Both the position numbers and the translations under genes were made by a program. A stretch of 64,000 bases of DNA, taken from assembly GCA_024398875.1 (NCBI GenBank), contig JAKSIJ010000002.1, positions 186,001-250,000 on the forward strand, in the 5' to 3' direction. This DNA is from Fibrobacter sp. GTDB taxonomy: Bacteria > Fibrobacterota > Fibrobacteria > Fibrobacterales > Fibrobacteraceae. This document shows positions 40,391 to 48,228 of this stretch, one piece after another (position 1 is the stretch's first letter; every line of letters starts with the position of its first letter). The notes below the pieces were generated by a model. That model was not told where the DNA came from. It was given only the letters and a program-made list of their open reading frames with translations, and ran no database searches.

Positions 40391-41989
40391 TTATTTCTTG
40401 GATTTTTTGGATTCGAACCACTCGTCGAAAGTGATGCTCTTGTCCAAAACTCCATTGGGAGTCAGTTCCAGAACGCGGTTTGCTACAGTCTGAGCGAATT
40501 CATGGTCCTGGGTGCAGAAAATCACCGGACCCTGGAAGGCGGTAAGGCCATTGTTCAATGCGGTAATGGCTTCCAAATCCAGGTGGGCGGTGGGTTCGTC
40601 CAGGAGGAGGCAGTTGGCGTTGGAGAGCATCATCTTGCTGAGCATGCAGCGGACTTTTTCGCCACCACTCAAAACATTGGCACTCTTCAAGGCTTCTTCG
40701 CCGGTAAAGAGCATGCGGCCCAGGAATCCGCGGATGAAGGTTTCGTCTTGCTCGGTGCTGTACTGGCGGAGCCAATCCACCAGGGAGAGGTCCGTGTTGA
40801 AGTATTTGTCGTTATTCCGAGGGAAGTAGTTGTAGGTGATGGTGTTCCCCCACTTGAGGGTTCCTTCGGGCGCTTTTTCCGCAGCCTCTTCCGCGATGAA
40901 CTGGAAGAAGGCTGTTTTCAGAGTGTCGTATTCGCCCACCAGAGCCACGCGGTCCTGGTTCCCGAGGGAGAAGTCCAGCCCCTTGCACACGATGCCGTCG
41001 CCAGCGTCGATGGTGGCGTTCTTCACTTCCAGCACAATCTTGCCCGGTTCGCGCTCCATCTTGAAGTTGACCCACGGGAACTTGCGGCTGCTGGCCGGCA
41101 TTTCTTCCACCGTCATTTTGTCGAGGAGCTTCTTGCGGCTGGTGGCCTGCTTTGCCTTTGCGGCGTTACTAGCGAACCGGCGGATGAAGGCCTTCAATTC
41201 TTCAATCTTTTCTTCGGCACGGCGGTTCTGGTCCTTTCTCTGCTTCTGGGCCAGCTGGCTTGCAGCGTACCAGAATTCGTAGTTGCCGCCATAGAGGTTG
41301 ATTTTGCCGTAGTCGATATCGCAGGTGTGGGTGCAGACCGTGTTCAAAAAGTGACGGTCATGGCTCACCACGATGACGATATTTTCAAACCGTTCCAGAT
41401 AATCTTCCAGCCAGGAAACGGACTCCAAATCCAAGTGGTTGGTGGGTTCGTCCAGCAGGAGAATGTCCGGGTTTCCAAAGAGGGCTTGAGCCAAAAGCAC
41501 GCGAATCTTCTGACCGCCATCCAGGTTTTCCATCAAACTCTGGTGCAAATCTTCAGGAATGCCAAGGCCCTTCAAAAGCACTGCAGCGCTGGAGTCGGCT
41601 TCGTAACCGCCGATTTCACCAAAGCGTGTCTCCACTTCCATGGCTTCCATGCCCTGTTCCTCCGTCATTTCGGGGAGGGCGTACAACTCGTCGCGCTTCT
41701 TGCCCAGTTCGTAAAGCTCGGGGAAGCCCATCATCACGGTCTCGAGCACCGTATTCTTTTCGTAGGCGAAGTGGTCCTGTTTCAAAACAGCAATGCGTTC
41801 GCCCGGGTCCTTGGTGACTTCGCCCGTATTAGGCTCCAAGTCGCCGGAGAGGATTTTCAAAAATGTGGATTTGCCGGCACCATTTGCGCCGATGACACCG
41901 TAGCAGTTGCCTTTTTTGAAGGAGAGGTTCACTTCCTTGAAAAGAACGCGGCTGCCGTATTGAAGACTGACGTTAGATACATTGAGCAT
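40391..41989 (-). CDS. ABC-F family ATPase, YbiT-like (ribosome-associated)
   Basis: This 532-residue protein has two ABC domains and no membrane part, as in ABC-F translation factors. Domain 1 has Walker A GANGAGKST (about residue 36), signature LDGGQKIRVLL and Walker B DILLLDEPTNHLDL. The linker (about 230-300) is basic and helical. Domain 2 has signature LSGGEKVRCML and Walker B CLLLDEPTAHLDL. Its Walker A is degenerate: VALVGEYDTLKTAFF in place of GxxGxGKS/T. The ATG at 41989 is right behind a TACATTTG promoter element, implying an almost leaderless mRNA. Members tune ribosome activity or protect against antibiotics. Confidence 0.9.
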   Translation of the reverse strand: MLNVSNVSLQYGSRVLFKEVNLSFKKGNCYGVIGANGAGKSTFLKILSGDLEPNTGEVTKDPGERIAVLKQDHFAYEKNTVLETVMMGFPELYELGKKRDELYALPEMTEEQGMEAMEVETRFGEIGGYEADSSAAVLLKGLGIPEDLHQSLMENLDGGQKIRVLLAQALFGNPDILLLDEPTNHLDLESVSWLEDYLERFENIVIVVSHDRHFLNTVCTHTCDIDYGKINLYGGNYEFWYAASQLAQKQRKDQNRRAEEKIEELKAFIRRFASNAAKAKQATSRKKLLDKMTVEEMPASSRKFPWVNFKMEREPGKIVLEVKNATIDAGDGIVCKGLDFSLGNQDRVALVGEYDTLKTAFFQFIAEEAAEKAPEGTLKWGNTITYNYFPRNNDKYFNTDLSLVDWLRQYSTEQDETFIRGFLGRMLFTGEEALKSANVLSGGEKVRCMLSKMMLSNANCLLLDEPTAHLDLEAITALNNGLTAFQGPVIFCTQDHEFAQTVANRVLELTPNGVLDKSITFDEWFESKKSKK

Positions 41990-41994
41990 GGCGC

Positions 41995-42002
41995 CAAATG
42001 TA
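41995..42002 (-). promoter_or_regulatory. TACATTTG promoter element of the ABC-F gene
   Basis: Exact TAnnTTTG match on the minus strand, ending 5 bases before the ATG at 41989, so transcription should start at or next to the start codon. Confidence 0.5.
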
Positions 42003-42076
42003 GAAAAAAATAAAGGGGAAGGGGAGATGGGTTGGACGAACAGGCTTCTCAAACCCAGGAGCGCAGCTTTTCGGGC

Positions 42077-42781
42077 CTAGACTTTCTCGATGCTCACCAC
42101 AGAGAGGCTATTCTCATTCACCTTGAACTTCACTTCAAAACCGGCGAAATGAAAACCGTAAATCCGCTCTGGATCCGCCTGGTAATGGGGCCGCGGGTCC
42201 TCCGCTAAAACCGCCTTCAATGTTTCCCGCTTTTCTTCGGGAAGTTTTGCTAGGTCGCTTGCAGCAATTTCAACCTCCAGGTGATTGAACCGCACGGCCT
42301 CCGCAAAACCGCCTGTGGCATCGGGGATTGCGTCAGCGTAGGGGAGGTACGGCTTGATATCCACGATAGGGGTCCCATCCATCAAGTCGGCGCCACTCAC
42401 CACGATTTCGGGCCCCACGTACCCGTTTGCGGAATCGCCCGCATTCAGGCGAATTTCTTCAATCTTCACGCAGCTCATGGCGATGGGGTTTGGTCTAAAA
42501 CTGCTGCGTGTGGCGAAAACGCCCAGCCGCTTGTTCCCGCCCAACCGCGGAGGCCGCACCGTCGGGCTCCAGGAATCCCGAATGTTCTCGGAGAAAATCC
42601 ACAAAAGCCACAGGTGGCTGAAACCTTCCAGCCCGCGGAGAGCATCCGCATTCCGGAACTCTGGCATGAACTGGATGGTGGACCGCAGATTCTTCAAAAT
42701 ACCGCTCTGCCGCGGAATCCCGAACTTTTCCGGAAAGTCGCTTTTGATGTTGGCGATGATTTTGAAGTTGAGAGAATCCAT
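42077..42781 (-). CDS. trmO: tRNA (t6A37) N6-methyltransferase TrmO
   Basis: This 234-residue protein belongs to the TsaA/TrmO family, which methylates threonylcarbamoyl-adenosine-37 of tRNA-Thr with SAM. Family signatures are FGIPRQSGILKNLRSTI, LEGFSHLWLLWIFSEN, the central GVFATRSSFRPNPIAMSCVKI and DLMDGTPIVDIKPYLPYAD. The C-terminal RPHYQADPERIYGFHFAGFEVKF region is also typical. A TACATTTA promoter-like element ends 4 bases before the ATG, so the transcript may be leaderless; no ribosome site is seen. Confidence 0.92.
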   Translation of the reverse strand: MDSLNFKIIANIKSDFPEKFGIPRQSGILKNLRSTIQFMPEFRNADALRGLEGFSHLWLLWIFSENIRDSWSPTVRPPRLGGNKRLGVFATRSSFRPNPIAMSCVKIEEIRLNAGDSANGYVGPEIVVSGADLMDGTPIVDIKPYLPYADAIPDATGGFAEAVRFNHLEVEIAASDLAKLPEEKRETLKAVLAEDPRPHYQADPERIYGFHFAGFEVKFKVNENSLSVVSIEKV

Positions 42782-42785
42782 GTAC

Positions 42786-42793
42786 TAAATGTA
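42786..42793 (-). promoter_or_regulatory. TACATTTA promoter-like element of trmO
   Basis: One base off TAnnTTTG on the minus strand, 4 bases before the trmO ATG. Confidence 0.4.
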
Positions 42794-42909
42794 GATAAAT
42801 TCCGTTCATCTTTATAATTTACAGAGAATTTGTCTTCAATGTAAACCTCTTTTATAAAAATATGTTATACTTATTTTGAACATACTGAAACACGCAGAGG
42901 ATTGAAATT

Positions 42910-44136
42910 ATGAAGAAAAACATCCCCTATCTCCTTTTCATTGGATTTTCATTTCTATTCATTGCCTGCGGAGGTGGTGGCGGCGGTGGAACGTTGTTCC
43001 CATCTGACGATCAGGATGTATCCAGTAGTTCTGAAGGAAATAAGGGAATTCGTCGTGTATCTTCTTATGACGATATGCCAACGTGCACTGCTAGACGCGA
43101 TGGAACAATCTTGTTGGTGGAGGAAATGGATAGTCTCTTTTTCTGCATGTATTTTGAATGGGGGGGTGTAGGTGAATACTCATGGGAGAGTGTAGGTGAA
43201 TATGCTGCTACGAAAAAAGATATGCATCCCTGTGATGAGGAGTATTTTGAACATCTTTACTATATAGGAGATGAAGAGGAATATCGAATCTGTATAAATG
43301 AGGCCTGGAGAGAGTATAACATGGATAGTGTACTAGCGATTTATTGGTCCTTTAAATCTAGCAGTAGTTTTGAAATTTCCAGTGGATCCACTATGTCCAG
43401 TGATTCCAGAGGGTCTAGTGGTTCTCAGTCAGATTTCCCTGCAGGAATAAAGCCGGCTGGCTATTATGATTGCGATTCCTACAAATGCGTTGCAGATGAT
43501 TATTTGAATCAAGATATTCTTGAAGAGGGTGGGTATGGTGAATTCCTTGATGATCGCAATGACATGGTCTACAAGGTCATAAACCATGAAGGCACGATAT
43601 GGATGGCACAAAATTTGAATATTGAAGTTAATGATGGAATTCAAAGTTGGTGTTATGATGGTGTGGCTGCATCCTGCGACAAGTATGGTCGCTTATATAC
43701 CTGGGCGGCGGCAGTCGGAAAACTGGAAAATGAATGCGGGGCTGGGTATACCTGCAATCTTCCAAGTGATAACATTCAAGGTGTATGCCCTGAAGGGTGG
43801 CATTTGCCAAACAGGAGAGAGTGGAATGCTTTGGATGGAAGTAATAATGTTAAAATATTGCCGGGACCGACTTTGAAATCCCAAAAAGGTTGGGATGATG
43901 ATGGAAATGGCGATGACATCTATGGCTTTGCGGCGATTCCTGCAGGCGAATATGATCCGAATCTGGAATCTTTCTTTGGTTCTGGCCATAATGCTTACTT
44001 CTGGATGAACGGAGTAGCCATGGGGGAGGATGCCAATCTTGGATATTGTAAGCTACTTAGGTACAACTCTGATAAAATTCTGGCGGATTGGTGTGCTAAA
44101 ACGGAGGGGTATTCTATTCGTTGTGTAATGGACTAA
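42910..44136 (+). CDS. FISUMP-domain lipoprotein
   Basis: This 408-residue protein has a lipoprotein signal with the cleavage box LFIAC near residue 20, followed by a run of seven glycines. Residues about 30-75 and 150-180 are Ser-rich linkers (SSSFEISSGSTMSSDSRGSS). Between them is a small domain with cysteines. The C-terminal part (about 215-408) is a full FISUMP domain: VYKVINHEGTIWMAQNLNIEV, SWCYDG, CDKYGRLYTWAAAVGK, GVCPEGWHLPNRREWNAL, FAAIPAGEY, AYFWMNG, and a last YSIRCVMD. The gene is A/T-richer and uses different codons than its neighbours. Function unknown. Confidence 0.87.
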   Translation: MKKNIPYLLFIGFSFLFIACGGGGGGGTLFPSDDQDVSSSSEGNKGIRRVSSYDDMPTCTARRDGTILLVEEMDSLFFCMYFEWGGVGEYSWESVGEYAATKKDMHPCDEEYFEHLYYIGDEEEYRICINEAWREYNMDSVLAIYWSFKSSSSFEISSGSTMSSDSRGSSGSQSDFPAGIKPAGYYDCDSYKCVADDYLNQDILEEGGYGEFLDDRNDMVYKVINHEGTIWMAQNLNIEVNDGIQSWCYDGVAASCDKYGRLYTWAAAVGKLENECGAGYTCNLPSDNIQGVCPEGWHLPNRREWNALDGSNNVKILPGPTLKSQKGWDDDGNGDDIYGFAAIPAGEYDPNLESFFGSGHNAYFWMNGVAMGEDANLGYCKLLRYNSDKILADWCAKTEGYSIRCVMD

Positions 44137-44165
44137 ATCGTTTCACTTATTGTTGCCGTTTTTAC

Positions 44166-44173
44166 TACATTTA
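44166..44173 (+). promoter_or_regulatory. TACATTTA promoter-like element of argG
   Basis: One base off TAnnTTTG, 32 bases upstream of the argG ATG; no clear TTG box at the usual distance. Confidence 0.35.
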
Positions 44174-44205
44174 CAGCGTCTAAAATTTCCTAAAAGGACA
44201 ATAAA

Positions 44206-45474
44206 ATGGCTAAGAAAGAATCCAAGAAAAAAGTGGTCCTCGCCTATAGCGGTGGACTGGATACCTCTATCATTATTCCCTGGCTCAAGGAAACCTACGA
44301 TGTTGAAGTCATCGCCTTTGCTGCTGACCTGGGTCAGAACGATTTCCCGAACGCCAAGGCTCTGGAACAGAAGGCCCTTGCAACGGGCGCTTCCAAGTGC
44401 TATGTGCTGGACTTGAAGAAGGAATTCCTCGAAGAATACGTTTGGCCCACCGTCCGCGCTGGCGCCAAGTATGAAAGCACTTACCTCCTGGGAACTTCTT
44501 TCGCCCGTCCTCTCATCGCCAAGTATCAGGTGAAGATTGCTGAGAAGGAAGGCGCTTACGCTGTGGCTCATGGTGCTACCGGTAAGGGTAACGACCAGGT
44601 CCGTTTCGAACTGACCTACGCCGCTCTCAATCCGAAGCTGGAAGTCATCGCTCCGTGGAAGGATCCTCGCTGGACGTTCCACAGCCGCGAAGACGCTATT
44701 GACTACGCTGCTGCTCACAAGATTCCTCTGAACGGCATCAGCAAGAAGAAGATTTACTCCGAAGACGGCAACCTCTGGCACCTTTCTCACGAAGGTGGCA
44801 TCCTGGAATTCCCGGATAAGGAACACCAGTATGACATGCTGAAGCACACCAAGACCTTCGAAAAGGCTCCCAACAAGGCTGCCCACGTGACCATCGGTTT
44901 CGAGAAGGGCAATCCGGTTTCCATCAACGGCAAGAAGATGGGCGCAGTGGAACTCTTGGAATTCTTGAACAAGGTCGGTGGCGACAACGCCTGCGGTCTC
45001 TTGGATATCGTTGAAAACCGTCTCGTGGGCCTCAAGAGCCGCGGCGTGTACGAAACTCCGGGTGGCACCCTCCTCTACAAGGCTCATGAATGCCTGATGC
45101 AGCTGGTGCTGGACAAGGAAACCCTGTTCGAAGCTCAGAAGATGTCTATGACTTATGCTAACCTCGTGTACAATGGCCAGTGGTTCACTCCGCTCCGCCA
45201 GGCTATGGACGCTTTCTTCCAGGAAGTGAATAACGTGGTTACCGGCGAAGTGACTCTCAAGCTCTACAAGGGTAACATCATCCCTGCTGGCATCAAGAGC
45301 CCCTACAGCCTCTACGACATGGGCCTCGGTGGATTCACTGATGTGGACATGTACGACCAGAAGGATGCAACTGGATTCATCCGCTGCTTCGGCCTTCCGC
45401 TGAAGACTCGTGCCCTCTTGCTCGGCAAGAAGACCAACGTGGACTTCGGTGGCGTGCCCAGCTTGAAGAAGTAA
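44206..45474 (+). CDS. argG: Argininosuccinate synthase
   Basis: This 422-residue cytoplasmic enzyme joins citrulline and aspartate with ATP in arginine synthesis. The N-terminal P-loop is KVVLAYSGGLDTSIIIPWL. Further signatures are FAADLGQND, YLLGTSFARPLIA, the ATP-loop GATGKGNDQVRFEL, and SREDAIDYAAAHKIP. AAAAGGACA lies before the ATG. Codon use is strongly biased to C-ending codons, as in highly expressed genes. It is alone between a FISUMP gene and a strong terminator; argH is not in the window. Confidence 0.96.
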   Translation: MAKKESKKKVVLAYSGGLDTSIIIPWLKETYDVEVIAFAADLGQNDFPNAKALEQKALATGASKCYVLDLKKEFLEEYVWPTVRAGAKYESTYLLGTSFARPLIAKYQVKIAEKEGAYAVAHGATGKGNDQVRFELTYAALNPKLEVIAPWKDPRWTFHSREDAIDYAAAHKIPLNGISKKKIYSEDGNLWHLSHEGGILEFPDKEHQYDMLKHTKTFEKAPNKAAHVTIGFEKGNPVSINGKKMGAVELLEFLNKVGGDNACGLLDIVENRLVGLKSRGVYETPGGTLLYKAHECLMQLVLDKETLFEAQKMSMTYANLVYNGQWFTPLRQAMDAFFQEVNNVVTGEVTLKLYKGNIIPAGIKSPYSLYDMGLGGFTDVDMYDQKDATGFIRCFGLPLKTRALLLGKKTNVDFGGVPSLKK

Positions 45475-45491
45475 CTAATCTGAGTCTTACG

Positions 45492-45530
45492 AAAAAGCCT
45501 CACATCCTTATAGGATGCGAGGCTTTTTTT
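45492..45530 (+). terminator. Rho-independent terminator after argG
   Basis: An 11-bp GC-rich stem with one A-C mismatch and a 5-base loop, flanked by A5 and T7 runs. With these flanks it can work in both directions, and it also lies after the convergent lipoprotein gene. Confidence 0.92.
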
Positions 45531-45551
45531 ACGTTTCACAAAGAAGAATTA

Positions 45552-46080
45552 TTATTTTCTTTTTGGACTGAGTGCATTATCATCGCAATTTTCTTCGTCA
45601 ATATCGCAGTTGGTGACTCCGCTGTCGTCATCGTTGTCATCGTAGTCATCGTCAAGTTCACCCTTGGTCTTGCCGTCGACATCCTTACACTCTTCTTCAG
45701 TTTCTTTCTTGGATTCATCAAATGCCATCTTAGCGGCATCTTCGTCTTCGACGACCTGAGTCATAATTTCGCGGCCATCCTTACATTCGACTTTCATGCC
45801 TTCGTCTGCATCTTCTGCATCATCTTCGCAATAACCAATATCCGGTCCATCATAAACAAACGTGAATACGCCCTTTTCAAGTTTACCGGTAACAGTGGCA
45901 GTAGTGTCGCCATCCGGTAGTGACGGACTTGAAGCTTGTCGCATCAGAAGTGAACTTGCAGTGTACAATAGCACCATCGCCAGAACCAGAGTTGGAACCG
46001 CTGGAGGAATCGTCACCGCAAGCCATGAGGCCGAAAGCGGCAAAGAGGGAAAGCGTGAGGGTGATTTTTTTCAAAGACAT
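45552..46080 (-). pseudogene. Small acidic lipoprotein gene with a +1 frameshift
   Basis: A good AAGGAG site leads to an ATG at 46080 and a lipoprotein signal (LFAAFGLMAC, Cys near residue 21) with a Ser/Gly linker. The frame then reads HCKFTSDATSFKSVTT and stops at 45883 after nonsense. The continuing protein is in another frame: DGDTTATVTGKLEKGVFTFVYDG, CEDDAEDADEGMKVECKDGRE and a very acidic C-terminus with DDDYDDNDDD. Dropping one G in the CCGG at 45914-45917 joins them into 175 residues. It may be a real mutation, a sequencing error or slippage. It shares a leader type with the small lipoprotein just upstream. Confidence 0.72.
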
Positions 46081-46142
46081 ATTATCTCCTTTTTTTGTAC
46101 AAAAGTATGTTGTTTTCCACGTGACCTTATTCAAGTGCATCG

Positions 46143-46292
46143 TCATTCAATATCTGTTTCGCCAAGCCGATCCAGTTCATCTTGGCATGCCGCATCGCAT
46201 TCGTCGTCAGCCTTCGTGGAGGATGAACCTCCGCATGCAACGATACCAAAGGTGGCGAGGAGAATGAGGATGGAGGCAAGTTTTCTAATCAT
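46143..46292 (-). CDS. 49-residue lipoprotein
   Basis: A short gene with AAGGAAAACTT before its ATG. The product has a lipoprotein signal (MIRKLASILILLATFGIVAC, lipid on Cys20). A short mature part of 30 residues follows, with two more cysteines in ECDAACQDELDRLGETDIE. It stands 62 bases upstream of the frameshifted acidic lipoprotein gene on the same strand; both may share a transcript. The mature part is too small for a fold recognisable by eye. It could be a stub of a once longer gene, but signal, lipobox and ribosome site are intact. Confidence 0.7.
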   Translation of the reverse strand: MIRKLASILILLATFGIVACGGSSSTKADDECDAACQDELDRLGETDIE

Positions 46293-46352
46293 AAGTTTTC
46301 CTTCATTTTATTTTCATTTTTAAGATAGTCATTTTTTGTTGAAGAGTCATTT

Positions 46353-48161
46353 CTAGGGAACAATTATCTCGTATTTCGCCTTGTTTCCGGCCTCATCTTC
46401 TAGTTCGATGGTGATTTTCCCGCCTTTTGGGGGGAGTTTCTTTTTGTCTAGAACGATTTCCTTAGGTTCGGAATCAAATTCTGCGGCAATCCACTGGCTC
46501 CCGTTTGTGACATTGATGGCGTTACCGTTAAGGATTCCTGCGTATTTATAAAGGAGGGGGATGCGGAGAACGTCTTCCTTTTTCCCGTAAATCATGGATT
46601 TTTCCCAATAGGGTGTTCCTAGTGTAGGAGCCTCGGTGTCATTTAACCAGGAGATGTCCCGTAGTTCGTTGGTGCTGGCGCATCGCATGCCCTTGTTGGA
46701 TTGTTTGCTGAAGATGAACCAGTCCCGGCTGGTTTCCCCGAGCCAGTAGAGCGGGGCGCCTGCGGTTGCGCTGTCGATGCAGACTTCCCATTTGCCCATG
46801 AACTGAAGTCCCTTGGGGTGGAACTCGAAGTAGTCCAGGCTATCGGTGTGGGTGCGGGTTGCGGCAAGAAGGACGGTTGAACCATCCAGGGGCTTGGTGA
46901 GTTTGGAAATTTTTTGAGAAAGATTTGCCTTGCCCAAATCGAAATTCCAAGTCAGGCTTGAATCTGTGGATGTGTGCTGATAGACCGCGATTTCGCCAGA
47001 TTCGTTGGGTCCGTCATACTGGATTTTCTGCATTTTGGGGAACTTGCTCACGGCTTTGTTCAGAAATATTACTTTGTTCGGAAGCGTCTCGCAGAGGTTT
47101 TGGGCGAGAACGATTTCCTTATCTCCGATGGCTTTGAATTTGGTTCCTGATTCACAGCGGGACAGGTCCAGCATGGGTTTTGCGAGGGCGGTAAACAGTG
47201 GCGATTCCTGCACTTTTGTCAAGAGGATGGGGGAGTTTCCCTTGCATTTTTGCTGGAAGGAGAATTGCTGCTTGAGGATGTGGCCCGCATAATCTTCCAC
47301 CTCGATGCTGTAGGATTTCTTTGCGGAAAGTTTTGCGTCAATGTAGTGCCAATCGCCGGCGGTATCGGCTTCTTCGGTCCACAACAGTTCGTCCCGGATG
47401 TTCAGCATGGTGGAAAAACGCAAAGTGTCAAGTAGGCTGTTGAAGACTTTATTCTTCCCGTCTAGAAGCGTCACCCGCCGGACGGACATGGGATTTTCTT
47501 TGGGCTCGCGACTGTAATCTGCAATTTTTACCGCGATGTGCATGTTAGTGCCAACCCCACTAGGAACTTCCACACAGCCATTTTCCAAGGCCACTGGGTC
47601 GGTGAATGCAACGTCGGTGCTGTTCCAGGTGGCAATGCCGAAAATCTGGGGGTCCATGGTGTCGCTGACGATGGTGCCTTTTAAGACGGGGTTGACGATG
47701 ACGTCTTTATTGATGCGGGTTTCCAGGTGTAGGTGAGGGTTTCCGATGCCGCTACTCCCTGCAAAAGAGAGGGTATCGCCTTTTTTGTAAGCGACTCCCG
47801 GCTTGATTTTGATGTCGTTCTTTTGAGTCTTGTACATTTCCTCAAAAACCAGAGAATCCAATTTGCCGAAACTGCTCTGGTGGGCGTAAACCCAGGTGAC
47901 GCCGCTATTTCCCTGATAGTACATGGCTTTTCCGTAGCCAAAGGGGGAGGTTTGGAGTTCTTTTACGATTCCATCTTCGGGCGCATAGATGACCCAGCCT
48001 TCCTCCATGAGGGTGGAGTAATCGAATCCGGCGTGGTAGCGGGTACCACGGTTTTCGCCAAAGGAACTGGTGAGGTAGGCTTCTTTACCGAAGGGGGAAT
48101 AGTCGGCGGCTTGTGCTGCAAAAGTGAGTGCGAGAAGGAAAAATGCTGCTTTGAATCTCAT
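46353..48161 (-). CDS. M23-family peptidase (LytM-like), periplasmic
   Basis: This 602-residue protein starts at the ATG at 48161, which opens a signal peptide (about 1-19). Residues about 25-165 form an M23 metallopeptidase domain: SSFGENRGTRYHAGFDYST gives the first zinc His and Asp, WVYAHQSSFGKL the catalytic region, and GNPHLHLETRIN the HxH pair. All zinc ligands appear present, so it should cut peptidoglycan cross-links. The rest (about 180-600) is a long beta-rich region, ending in Ig-like or Big-type strands (ITIELEDEAGNKAKYEIIVP). No ribosome site is clear before the start. Confidence 0.85.
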   Translation of the reverse strand: MRFKAAFFLLALTFAAQAADYSPFGKEAYLTSSFGENRGTRYHAGFDYSTLMEEGWVIYAPEDGIVKELQTSPFGYGKAMYYQGNSGVTWVYAHQSSFGKLDSLVFEEMYKTQKNDIKIKPGVAYKKGDTLSFAGSSGIGNPHLHLETRINKDVIVNPVLKGTIVSDTMDPQIFGIATWNSTDVAFTDPVALENGCVEVPSGVGTNMHIAVKIADYSREPKENPMSVRRVTLLDGKNKVFNSLLDTLRFSTMLNIRDELLWTEEADTAGDWHYIDAKLSAKKSYSIEVEDYAGHILKQQFSFQQKCKGNSPILLTKVQESPLFTALAKPMLDLSRCESGTKFKAIGDKEIVLAQNLCETLPNKVIFLNKAVSKFPKMQKIQYDGPNESGEIAVYQHTSTDSSLTWNFDLGKANLSQKISKLTKPLDGSTVLLAATRTHTDSLDYFEFHPKGLQFMGKWEVCIDSATAGAPLYWLGETSRDWFIFSKQSNKGMRCASTNELRDISWLNDTEAPTLGTPYWEKSMIYGKKEDVLRIPLLYKYAGILNGNAINVTNGSQWIAAEFDSEPKEIVLDKKKLPPKGGKITIELEDEAGNKAKYEIIVP

Positions 48162-48228
48162 GTGGATTAAGCTAGAAAAATGGGGCGAGCCTTCGCTTTT
48201 CAAAAAGAAAATTTATACATTTTGCTAT

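Noticed and set aside
40292-42013. 573-codon plus-strand frame opposite the ABC-F gene
   Set aside because: It spans the tRNA-Asp promoter region and mirrors the ABC-F codons; no recognisable domain.
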